Assembly: GCF_000620705.1 (NCBI RefSeq)
Contig: NZ_KK211170.1
Location: 273,219 to 337,218, forward strand
Direction of reading: 5' to 3'
DNA from: Nocardioides sp. URHA0020
Lineage (GTDB): Bacteria; Actinomycetota; Actinomycetes; Propionibacteriales; Nocardioidaceae
Length of the DNA stretch: 64,000 bases
A model generated the notes under the pieces. The model made no database searches. It was not told the origin of the DNA and saw only the letters and a list, made by a program, of their open reading frames with translations. Shown piece after piece: positions 1 through 6,517 of this stretch (within the stretch, counting starts at the first letter, position 1; each line of letters opens with the position of its first letter). The position numbers and the translations under genes are program-made.

Positions 1-93
1 TCACACGTCGGGTCTCGTTGCTCGGGGTGACGGGGACCGACTGGTGAGGCGCCGGGTGTCCAGCCGTGACATCAGCGGTGCCCTGAGCCGTCG

Positions 94-432
94 TCAGGAC
101 CCTGCCGTGATGCTCCGGTCGTCGTCGGGCAGCCCGAAGACCCGGTCGAGGCGGATGATCGAGCACAGCCGCACGAACTGCGGGCTGGCCTCCACGAACT
201 CCATCGTCCCGCCGTCGGCGGCGACGGAGGCGTGGGCACGGGCGAAGACCCCGAGGGCCGAGGCGTCGACGAACGACACGCCTGAGACGTCGATGACGAT
301 GCGGGAGCAGCCGCGGGCCACCGCCTCCCGCAGGCTGATGGCGACGTCGTTCGCGGAGAAGATGTCGAGGTCGCCCCTGGCGGCTACGGTGCCCGTCGGC
401 GGATCGAGGGTGAGGTCGATCGAGAGGTCCAT
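94..432 (-). CDS. STAS-domain anti-sigma factor antagonist-like protein
   Basis: A 112-residue protein that is almost entirely one STAS domain. The start is the ATG at 432 because the reading frame upstream is low-complexity and the STAS beta strand begins at once (MDLSIDLTLDPPTGTVAARG). The segment SGVSFVDASALGVFARAH matches the conserved loop of SpoIIAA/RsbV-type antagonists, where the serine of the D-[AS]-S-[AG]-[LM]-G motif is phosphorylated by a partner anti-sigma kinase. From the family it would release a sigma factor by binding an anti-sigma factor when unphosphorylated. No anti-sigma kinase gene lies next to it, although the PAS/PP2C phosphatase at 29640-31322 is of the class that dephosphorylates such antagonists. 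Pairing with that phosphatase is only a guess. Confidence 0.82.
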   Translation of the reverse strand: MDLSIDLTLDPPTGTVAARGDLDIFSANDVAISLREAVARGCSRIVIDVSGVSFVDASALGVFARAHASVAADGGTMEFVEASPQFVRLCSIIRLDRVFGLPDDDRSITAGS

Positions 433-570
433 GCTGGGGTCCGGTCTGTCGGTGGAACGACCGGGTACAGAGGCGCCAGGTGCAGCGGATCGCGAGAAGT
501 TCTCGGGTCTGCCTCTGTGATATCCCACGCCAGCCTCAACGCGGCACACCCCACGGGGTGACGGTGAGGG

Positions 571-699
571 TCAACGACGTCTAGTCCAGTAGATCGCCAG
601 CACGATCAGCACGATCCCGATGACCAGGACCCAGGTCTGCGCGTGGCTCAGCCCGACGAGGAAGTGCCCGCCACCGGGCGGCCGACGGATCGCCGTCAT
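571..699 (-). CDS. Small single-pass membrane protein, hypothetical
   Basis: A 42-residue frame starting at the ATG at 699. After a short basic and glycine-rich N-terminus (MTAIRRPPGGGHFLVG) comes one strongly hydrophobic stretch (WVLVIGIVLIVLAIYW) and a stop-transfer tail of three arginines. This is the layout of a very small inner-membrane protein, perhaps a regulatory partner of a larger transporter. It lies 4 bp downstream of the stop of the zinc ribbon gene on the same strand, so the two may be cotranscribed. I do not recognise a family. No clear ribosome binding site is visible, so coding status is likely rather than certain. Confidence 0.5.
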   Translation of the reverse strand: MTAIRRPPGGGHFLVGLSHAQTWVLVIGIVLIVLAIYWTRRR

Positions 700-703
700 G
701 GGC

Positions 704-904
704 TCAGGCCGCGTCGTGCGCGAGCCCCGGCAGGACGTGATGGCGGACGTCGCAACCGTGCTCGCACGTCCCGTGGGTGGGCAGCCACACCGCCGCCTTC
801 TCGGGACGAGCGGGATCGGCGAGACCCTCGTACGTCACGACCATGGAGCGTCGACCGCAGGCGGGGCATCGGGTGACCTCGCAGCCGAGGTGCTGGGCTT
901 CCAT
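704..904 (-). CDS. Small zinc ribbon protein, hypothetical
   Basis: A 66-residue protein with two cysteine pairs: CPACG near residues 13-17 and HGTCEHGC near residues 44-51, plus nearby histidines. This is typical of a zinc-ribbon fold binding one zinc ion. The rest is short and soluble, with no membrane segment. Function is not known; such proteins can be nucleic-acid binding or accessory subunits. It is transcribed away from corA (start 963), with 58 bp between the two starts. A TAGGCG hexamer lies 6 nt before its ATG, a weak match to the leaderless pattern seen elsewhere in the window. Confidence 0.6.
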   Translation of the reverse strand: MEAQHLGCEVTRCPACGRRSMVVTYEGLADPARPEKAAVWLPTHGTCEHGCDVRHHVLPGLAHDAA

Positions 905-950
905 ACCGCCCGCCTACCCCTCGGGTCGACAGATGACACCTCGGCGGACC

Positions 951-956
951 GATACT
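951..956 (+). promoter_or_regulatory. Probable -10 element of corA (leaderless)
   Basis: GATACT lies 6 nt before the ATG at 963. The A and T at hexamer positions 2 and 6 fit the actinobacterial -10 consensus, and the spacing predicts transcription starting at or next to the start codon. Confidence 0.4.
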
Positions 957-962
957 GGCTGC

Positions 963-2114
963 ATGACGCCTCTGGGACGTGACGACCGTGACGGCTCCGG
1001 GCGTCGGCGCCGGCGCTACGCCTCCGGCCTCCTGGTGCTGCCGAGCGACCCCATCGACGCGCGCAACCCCGCGAGGCAGGCCGAGCACGAGCGCCGTAGC
1101 CTGATCGACAGCGCCGTGTACGTCGCCGGCGAGCGGGTCGGCGAGCCGGAGACCCTGGCCGAGACGTACGCCGAACTGTCCGCCCACGACGGCGCGGTCG
1201 CCTGGATCGGCCTCTACCGGCCCGACCGCCGCGAGCTCGCCTCGCTGGCCGACGAGTTCGGGCTGCACGACCTGGCGATCGAGGATGCCGTCCTCGCGCA
1301 CCAGCGGCCCAAGCTGGAGCGCTACGGCGACACGCTCTTCGTCGTGCTGCGCGCCGCGCGCTACGTCGACTCCGAGGAGGCGGTGGAGTTCGGCGAGGTC
1401 CACCTCTTCGTCGGCCGCGACTTCGTGGTGACCGTGCGCCACAGCGAGGCGCCCGGTCTCGGCGCCGTACGCCGTCGGCTCGAGAGCGACAAGGAGCTGC
1501 TCGAGCTCGGGGCGGAGGCGATCCTCTACGCCATCCTCGACAGCGTCGTGGACGGCTACGGCCCGGTCGTGGCCGGCCTGGAGAACGACATCGACGAGAT
1601 CGAGACCGAGATCTTCACCGGCGACCCCCGGGTGTCGCGGCGCATCTACGAGCTGACCCGCGAGGTCATCGAGTTCCAGCGCGCCACCCGCCCGCTGGTC
1701 GGCATGCTGCACGGCCTGACGGCCGGCTTCGAGAAGTACGGCACCGACGAGGAGCTCCAGCGCTACCTGCGCGACGTCGCCGACCACGTCACCCAGGTGA
1801 TCGAGCAGGTCGACGGCTTCCGGCAGCTGCTCAGCGAGCTGCTGACCGTCAACGCGACCCTTGTGGCGCAGGCGCAGAACGAGGAGATGAAGAACCTCGC
1901 CCTGGCCAGCAACGTCCAGAACGACGAGGTGAAGCGGATCTCCGCGTGGGCGGCGATCTTCTTCGCACCCACCCTGATCGCCGCCGTCTACGGCATGAAC
2001 TTCCAGCACATGCCCGAGCTGGGCTGGCAGCACGGGTACGCCTTCGCGCTGGCGCTGATGGTGGGCATCTGCGTCGCGCTCTACGTGGTCTTCCGCCGTC
2101 GCGACTGGCTCTGA
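963..2114 (+). CDS. corA: CorA-family magnesium/cobalt transporter
   Basis: A 383-residue CorA-type channel for Mg2+ (and possibly Co2+/Ni2+). A long cytoplasmic alpha/beta and helical domain (about residues 30-310) precedes two C-terminal membrane helices. The hallmark GMN motif at the end of the first helix is present in VYGMNFQHMP, followed by the second helix (GYAFALALMVGICVALYVVF) and a basic tail. The N-terminus (residues 1-45) is arginine-rich and variable. The ATG at 963 was chosen because the frame upstream overlaps the divergent zinc ribbon gene and a -10-like hexamer lies directly before this ATG. It acts as a homopentamer in the cytoplasmic membrane. Family assignment is secure; ion preference cannot be read from sequence. 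Confidence 0.93.
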   Translation: MTPLGRDDRDGSGRRRRRYASGLLVLPSDPIDARNPARQAEHERRSLIDSAVYVAGERVGEPETLAETYAELSAHDGAVAWIGLYRPDRRELASLADEFGLHDLAIEDAVLAHQRPKLERYGDTLFVVLRAARYVDSEEAVEFGEVHLFVGRDFVVTVRHSEAPGLGAVRRRLESDKELLELGAEAILYAILDSVVDGYGPVVAGLENDIDEIETEIFTGDPRVSRRIYELTREVIEFQRATRPLVGMLHGLTAGFEKYGTDEELQRYLRDVADHVTQVIEQVDGFRQLLSELLTVNATLVAQAQNEEMKNLALASNVQNDEVKRISAWAAIFFAPTLIAAVYGMNFQHMPELGWQHGYAFALALMVGICVALYVVFRRRDWL

Positions 2115-2125
2115 TCCTCGGCGGG

Positions 2126-2431
2126 TCAGGCCCCGTCGGGCCAGCCGTGCTGCTCGGTCAGGCGGGCCTCGACCCGTGCGATGTCCTCGGGGCTCGGCAG
2201 GGCGTCGGTGATCGTGGTGATGCGGACGGCGATGTCGGTGGGGTCCGCCCCCGCGGTCGCGGCGATCTGGCCGGCGACCTCCCGGACCTCCTCCTCGGAC
2301 AGCCGCCGCCGCAGCAGTGCCAGCAGGGGGATGTAGTCCTTGGGGGGTACGCCGGCGGGGTAGCCCTCGCGCAGCCAGTCGAGGATGCCCCGCAGGCGTC
2401 CCGGCGTCGGAGCAGGCCGGTCGGAACCCAT
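2126..2431 (-). CDS. DUF3349 family protein
   Basis: A 101-residue soluble helical protein that fits DUF3349, a small actinobacterial family. The stretch YPAGVPPKDYIPLLALLRRR followed by LSEEEVREVA is characteristic. DUF3349 proteins have known structures but no settled role. Here the gene is the last of a three-gene operon with the Pit phosphate transporter and a small membrane protein; its ATG is 1 nt past the stop of the membrane protein gene. The context suggests an accessory function in phosphate uptake, which is inference only. Confidence 0.78.
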   Translation of the reverse strand: MGSDRPAPTPGRLRGILDWLREGYPAGVPPKDYIPLLALLRRRLSEEEVREVAGQIAATAGADPTDIAVRITTITDALPSPEDIARVEARLTEQHGWPDGA

Positions 2432-2432
2432 C

Positions 2433-2738
2433 TCACCCCTCCTTCGCCACGATGCTCGGGTAGCCGTGCTCGAAGGACACCGCCTTGCCGAAGCCGGCGG
2501 CGGCGATGATCGTGATCCCCAGGGCGACCCCGGCGAGCACGACCGCCAGGCACAGCCCGGCGACCGCCTTGCCGATCGGCTTGCCGGCCGCTCCGCTCAC
2601 CTCTGCCGCTCCACCGGAGCCCCAGGCCAGCGACCTGATGCCGAGGGCGTAGACGAGGGGCAGGCCCGCCCCGAAGACCAGGCCCCCGAGCAGGACCCGC
2701 CAAGCGCCGTCGAAGGCGTACTGCAGGTTCTCGATCAT
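2433..2738 (-). CDS. Small two-helix membrane protein linked to Pit transporter
   Basis: A 101-residue protein with two predicted membrane segments, LLGGLVFGAGLPLVYALGI near residues 17-35 and GLCLAVVLAGVALGITIIA near residues 61-79, separated by a short polar loop. Its ATG overlaps the stop codon of the pit gene (ATGA), so translation is probably coupled. Small membrane proteins of this kind commonly accompany Pit genes in actinobacteria, but I know of no assigned function. It may stabilise or regulate the transporter (inference). Confidence 0.72.
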   Translation of the reverse strand: MIENLQYAFDGAWRVLLGGLVFGAGLPLVYALGIRSLAWGSGGAAEVSGAAGKPIGKAVAGLCLAVVLAGVALGITIIAAAGFGKAVSFEHGYPSIVAKEG

Positions 2739-3955
2739 GCCGCCGCTCCTTCCGTGGCCCGGGCGGCCTTCGGCGTGCCCGTCCACTCGTCGTTGACGTT
2801 GTCCGCCGACACCGGCTGGAGCGTCGAGCGGACGTAGAGGAAGCCGGACGTGGCGAGCAGGATCGCCACGACGGCCAGCGGTCCGGCGTACCCACCGAGG
2901 AGGTCGCCGACCCACCACATCGCGGCGCCGACCAGACCCGCCGCCGGCATCGTGAGCAGCCACGCGACCGCCATCCGTCCGGCGACGCCCCAGCGCACCT
3001 CGGCCCCGGGCCTGCCGACGCCGCTGCCGATGATCGAGCCGGTCACCACCTGGGTCGTCGAGAGCGCGAAGCCGAAGTGGCTGGAGACCAGGATGACCGC
3101 GGCCGACGAGCTCTCGGCGGCCATGCCCTGCGGGGAGCGGAGCTCGACCAGGCCCTTGCCGAGGGTGCGCATCACCCGCCACCCACCGACGTAGGTGCCA
3201 CTGGCGATCGCCAGCGCGCAGCTGAGCTTGACCCAGAACGGCACGGAGCCGGTGTCGTCCCACTGCCCGCCGGCGATCAGCGCCAGCGTGATGACCCCCA
3301 TGGTCTTCTGGGCGTCGTTGGTGCCGTGGGCGAGCGAGACCAGCGACGCGCTGCCCACCTGGCCCCAGCGGAAGCCGGTCTCGGTGAAGCGCTCGGCGAC
3401 GCCGGCGACGACCCGGAAGATCAGCCAGGTGCCAACCGCCGCCACGACTCCCGCGATCACCGGCGAGGCGATCGCCGGGAGGACCACCTTGCCGATGACG
3501 CCGTCGAGCTTGCTGCCGTCGCCGTTCCAGTTGACCCCGCGCAGGCCCAGGCCGGCGATGGTGCTGCCGATCAGGCCACCGAAGAGGGCGTGGGAGGACG
3601 AGGACGGCAGGCCGATCACCCAGGTGCAGAGGTTCCAGACGATGCCGCCCACCAGCCCGGCGAGGATGATGAGCAGCAGGGCGTAGCCGTCGTCGGCGGT
3701 GAGGGCCGCCTGCGGAGCCCCGGAGGAGTCCTGGATCTTGATCACCGAGTTGGTGACGGTCAGGGCCACCTCGACGGAGAGGAAGGCCCCGACCAGGTTG
3801 AGGACGGCGGAGAGGGCGACCGCGATCTTGGGTCGCAGGGCACCGGTGGCGATCGAGGTGGCCATCGCGTTGCCGGTGTCGTGGAAGCCGTTCGTGAAGT
3901 CAAAGGCCAGCGCGGTCGCGATGACGAGGACGAGGATGAGGGTTGCGGCTGTCAC
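2735..3955 (-). CDS. pit: Low-affinity inorganic phosphate transporter, Pit family
   Basis: A 406-residue polytopic membrane protein of the PiT family, which imports metal-phosphate complexes with protons or sodium. The N-terminal signature FDFTNGFHDTGNAMATSIAT is present and the related repeat (SLAHGTNDAQKTMGVI) occurs in the second half, as expected from the internal duplication in this family. The GTG start at 3955 is chosen because the first membrane helix (LILVLVIATALAF) follows immediately and a GGTGGGG stretch precedes it. It is the first gene of an operon with the membrane protein at 2433-2738 and DUF3349. The polyphosphate kinase gene just upstream on the same strand suggests linked phosphate uptake and storage. 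Confidence 0.93.
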   Translation of the reverse strand: MTAATLILVLVIATALAFDFTNGFHDTGNAMATSIATGALRPKIAVALSAVLNLVGAFLSVEVALTVTNSVIKIQDSSGAPQAALTADDGYALLLIILAGLVGGIVWNLCTWVIGLPSSSSHALFGGLIGSTIAGLGLRGVNWNGDGSKLDGVIGKVVLPAIASPVIAGVVAAVGTWLIFRVVAGVAERFTETGFRWGQVGSASLVSLAHGTNDAQKTMGVITLALIAGGQWDDTGSVPFWVKLSCALAIASGTYVGGWRVMRTLGKGLVELRSPQGMAAESSSAAVILVSSHFGFALSTTQVVTGSIIGSGVGRPGAEVRWGVAGRMAVAWLLTMPAAGLVGAAMWWVGDLLGGYAGPLAVVAILLATSGFLYVRSTLQPVSADNVNDEWTGTPKAARATEGAAA

Positions 3956-4038
3956 GACCCCACCGTGTCCGGGGTGCGCCCGCCGAAACGCCGGCGCCGG
4001 CTCGTTCGCCGGACGTTCATCCGACGGTCGCCGGCCGC

Positions 4039-4929
4039 TCAGTCGCCGACGGCGTCGATCCCGCGCTGCACGATCAGCGGGTCCGGCGTGCCGACGACGG
4101 CGTCGTCCTTGCCGTCGTAGTCGAAGCGGGAGAGGAAGTGCCGCATCGCGTTGACCCGGGCGCGCTTCTTGTCGTTGCTGCGGATGGTCGTCCACGGCGC
4201 CCACTCGGTGTCGGTGCGCCGGATCATCGCCTCCTTCGCGGCCGTGTAGTCGTCCCACTTGTCCAGCGACTCGAGGTCGATGGGCGAGAGCTTCCACTGC
4301 CGCACCGGGTCGACCTGGCGGATGATGAAGCGGGTGCGCTGTTCGGACTGGGTGACGGAGAACCAGAACTTGGTCAGCGAGATCCCGCTGTCGACCAGCA
4401 TCCGCTCGAAGAGCGGCGCCTGGGCGATGAACTGCTGGTACTCCGGTGCGCTCGCGAACCCCATCACCCGCTCGACGCCGGCGCGGTTGTACCAGGAGCG
4501 GTCGAAGAGGACCATCTCGCCGGCGGTCGGCAGGTGCTGCACGTAGCGCTGGAAGTACCACTGGTTCTGCTCGCGGTCGCTGGGCTTGGTGAGCGCGACG
4601 GTGCGCGCGTAGCGCGGGTTGAGGTGCTCGGTGAAGCGCTTGATGGTGCCGCCCTTGCCGGCGGCGTCGCGGCCCTCGAAGAGCAGCACGTGCTTGCTGC
4701 CGGTGTCGGCCGCCCAGTTCTGGAACTTGAGCAGCTCGACCTGGAGGCGGTACTTCGCCTCGTCGTACTCCTCGCGCGGCATCCGCTCGTCGTACGGGTA
4801 GCCCTCGCGCCACGTGTCGACGGCCCGGCCGTCGGGGTCGATCAGCACGGGGTCGTCGTCGTGGTCCTCGCCGATGGTGTGACCGTCGATGTGGAGGCGG
4901 TCGATGTACTCCCGGAAGTCGCGCAGCAT
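4039..4929 (-). CDS. ppk2: Polyphosphate kinase 2 (PPK2 family)
   Basis: A 296-residue PPK2 kinase, which transfers phosphate between polyphosphate and a nucleoside diphosphate or monophosphate. Walker A is FEGRDAAGKGGTIKRF, and the Walker B/lid region contains MVLFDRSWYNRAGVERVMGF with the conserved DRSWYNR. The length matches class I PPK2 enzymes with one kinase domain. The ATG at 4929 rather than 4947 is chosen because a TAGGGT -10 hexamer sits 7 nt before it and would lie inside the longer frame. The pit operon follows 83 bp downstream on the same strand. The direction of catalysis (GTP/ATP synthesis versus polyphosphate synthesis) cannot be told. Confidence 0.93.
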   Translation of the reverse strand: MLRDFREYIDRLHIDGHTIGEDHDDDPVLIDPDGRAVDTWREGYPYDERMPREEYDEAKYRLQVELLKFQNWAADTGSKHVLLFEGRDAAGKGGTIKRFTEHLNPRYARTVALTKPSDREQNQWYFQRYVQHLPTAGEMVLFDRSWYNRAGVERVMGFASAPEYQQFIAQAPLFERMLVDSGISLTKFWFSVTQSEQRTRFIIRQVDPVRQWKLSPIDLESLDKWDDYTAAKEAMIRRTDTEWAPWTTIRSNDKKRARVNAMRHFLSRFDYDGKDDAVVGTPDPLIVQRGIDAVGD

Positions 4930-4936
4930 GCTTCGG

Positions 4937-4942
4937 ACCCTA
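4937..4942 (-). promoter_or_regulatory. -10 element of ppk2 (leaderless)
   Basis: On the reverse strand TAGGGT lies 7 nt before the ATG at 4929. This places the expected transcription start at the start codon and decides between the two candidate starts. Confidence 0.55.
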
Positions 4943-5007
4943 GCCATCCCGACCGAGGAGCGGCCCGCGGGCGCGGGCCGTTCACCTTGATGTGGTCCAC
5001 TCGCCAC

Positions 5008-5355
5008 ATGGCGGACAGACACCTGGTGGGCACCAACGGTCGGATCGAGCTCACGCTCGACGGGCTCACCTTCCGGCGCACCAAGGCGGAGGCCGAGTCG
5101 CGCGGCGTACGCCGCGTCCACAGCGTCGACTGGGGCGACATCAGCGCGGCCACGCTCGTCCGCTCCGGCAAGGGCAAGCCGGTGATCCAGGTCCAGGTCT
5201 CCGACGCCGGCCACGGCGCGCACCACGTCACCGACCCGTACGCTGTGAAGGTCAAGCGGAGCCAGGAGCGCGAGGGCCGGGAGTTCGTCGACCTGGTGAA
5301 CTTCGAGATCGACACCCGCCGGCGCTGGGACGAGGCCGCCGCCCAGGGTGCCTAG
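5008..5355 (+). CDS. Hypothetical protein, 115 residues
   Basis: A soluble protein with alternating beta-strand-like segments (IELTLDGLTFRRTK, DWGDISAATLVRSGKGKPVI) and a charged C-terminal helix (EFVDLVNFEIDTRRRWDEAA). The pattern of short strands with one terminal helix would suit a small PH-like or beta-barrel domain, but that is a shape argument only. It diverges from ppk2 (79 bp between starts) and its TAG stop overlaps the stop of the convergent gene at 5352-5828 in a CTAG palindrome. Codon usage matches neighbouring genes, which supports it being real. Confidence 0.62.
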   Translation: MADRHLVGTNGRIELTLDGLTFRRTKAEAESRGVRRVHSVDWGDISAATLVRSGKGKPVIQVQVSDAGHGAHHVTDPYAVKVKRSQEREGREFVDLVNFEIDTRRRWDEAAAQGA

Positions 5356-5828
5356 GCGATCTCCTGCGCGCCCAGGCGCGCGAGCAGGTTCTTTGAGAAC
5401 CGGTCGCCCATCTGGTCGATCACCCTCCCCATGGCCGCCCTGACCGCGCGGCCGGAGGCGCGGGGGAGCGGCAGCTCGATCGTGATGTCGAGCGAGGTGT
5501 GCAGCCGGGTGCCCGCGTCGACCTCCGTGAGCTCGTACCAGCCCTCCACGCCGGCCCGCTCCGGGCCGCCCGCCGGCGGGTCGTGCCGGAACTCGATCCG
5601 GCTCGGCTCGTCGTACGTCATCAGCTCGGTGAACACCGGGGCGACGCCGACCCCGAGCACCTTGAGCCCGCTCAGCTCCCAGTGCCAGTGATCCGCGTCG
5701 ACGGTGATGCTGCGGACGAAGGGCGTGAGCTCGGCGACCACGGCGGGATCGGTCAACGCGGCCCACACCTCGGCCCGGGGCGCGTCGATGACGGCGCCGG
5801 CGCGGGTGCCTGCGGAGAAACGGGTCAT
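5352..5828 (-). CDS. SRPBCC-fold protein (polyketide cyclase/START-like)
   Basis: A 158-residue protein with the SRPBCC layout: an N-terminal strand and helices typical of the family (AVIDAPRAEVWAALTDPAVV), a run of antiparallel strands (HWHWELSGLKVL, RIEFRHDPPAG, RLHTSLDITIELPLP), and a long C-terminal helix (RVIDQMGDRFSKNLLARL). Such proteins bind hydrophobic ligands in a deep cavity. The ligand is unknown. The start has an AAGGA ribosome binding site five bases upstream. It converges on the gene at 5008-5355, sharing CTAG at the stops. Confidence 0.8.
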   Translation of the reverse strand: MTRFSAGTRAGAVIDAPRAEVWAALTDPAVVAELTPFVRSITVDADHWHWELSGLKVLGVGVAPVFTELMTYDEPSRIEFRHDPPAGGPERAGVEGWYELTEVDAGTRLHTSLDITIELPLPRASGRAVRAAMGRVIDQMGDRFSKNLLARLGAQEIA

Positions 5829-6010
5829 GCCCGTCCTTACCCGGTGACCGGGGGCCGCATGTGTGCATCAGAGTGTTGCAGTCCGAGCGTGACGACGATG
5901 CCGACCCGCGTCGACGGCGACCTCGTCGCCGCCGCCGGCTACGTCGTCCATCTCCATGTCGTCCTGACCGGACGCCCCCGCATTGCCGCACGCAGGACCG
6001 GCCGCTCTGC

Positions 6011-6016
6011 CAGACT
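6011..6016 (+). promoter_or_regulatory. Probable -10 element of SLOG/RyR operon (leaderless)
   Basis: CAGACT is placed 6 nt before the GTG at 6023, the same geometry as other leaderless starts in this window. It is the only visible promoter for the two-gene operon. Confidence 0.4.
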
Positions 6017-6022
6017 CCGGGC

Positions 6023-6517
6023 GTGGACGAGCTGCGGGTGGGTGTGTCCGGGCACCGGCTGCTGGCCGATGCCGGCGCGGTGGCGGAGTCGGTCGACCAG
6101 GCGCTCGACCGGATCGGTCGCGGGTCGGCGCTGGTCGCCGTGTCCAGCCTCGCCGAGGGTGCCGACCGGATCGTCGCGGCGCGCGTGCTCGCCCGTGGTG
6201 GTGGGCTCGAGGTCGTCCTCCCGCTGCCGGTCGACGACTACGCGACGGACTTCGCGGATGCCGGGTCGCGTGAGGAGTTCACCGCCCTGCTCGCGGCCGC
6301 GGACCCCGTGACCGTGGTCCCGCCGGACCCGGGCGACCCGTCACGCGAGGCGGCGTACGCCCGCGCGGGCTCCGCCGTGCTGGAGACGTGTGACGTCCTG
6401 CTGGCGCTGTGGGACGGCGCCCCCGCCCACGGTCGGGGGGGCACCGCCGAGGTGGTGGCCGAGGCGCGGCTGACCGGTCGGCGCGTGGAGGTCGTCACGG
6501 TGGAGCGTGCCCCGTGA
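6023..6517 (+). CDS. SLOG-like Rossmann nucleotide-sensor protein
   Basis: A 164-residue single-domain protein starting at the GTG at 6023. The opening RVGVSGHRLLADAGAV, the middle SSLAEGADRIVAARVLARG followed by LEVVLPLPVDDYATDF, and the end VLLALWDGAPAHGRGGTAEV match the SLOG superfamily (YpsA/DprA/LOG-like Rossmann domains that bind nucleotides or their derivatives). It lacks the catalytic motif of LOG cytokinin phosphoribohydrolases. The stop overlaps the GTG start of the next gene (GTGA), so the two proteins are made together. As SLOG domains occur as ligand sensors in nucleotide-dependent signalling and conflict systems, it may sense a nucleotide and act with the membrane protein encoded next. 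That role is inference; family membership is judged by eye. Confidence 0.72.
   Translation: MDELRVGVSGHRLLADAGAVAESVDQALDRIGRGSALVAVSSLAEGADRIVAARVLARGGGLEVVLPLPVDDYATDFADAGSREEFTALLAAADPVTVVPPDPGDPSREAAYARAGSAVLETCDVLLALWDGAPAHGRGGTAEVVAEARLTGRRVEVVTVERAP

Noticed and set aside
1..93. Short reverse-strand frame ending at base 1
   Set aside because: Only 23 codons, basic and low complexity, no ribosome binding site; nothing else is visible in the first 93 bases.
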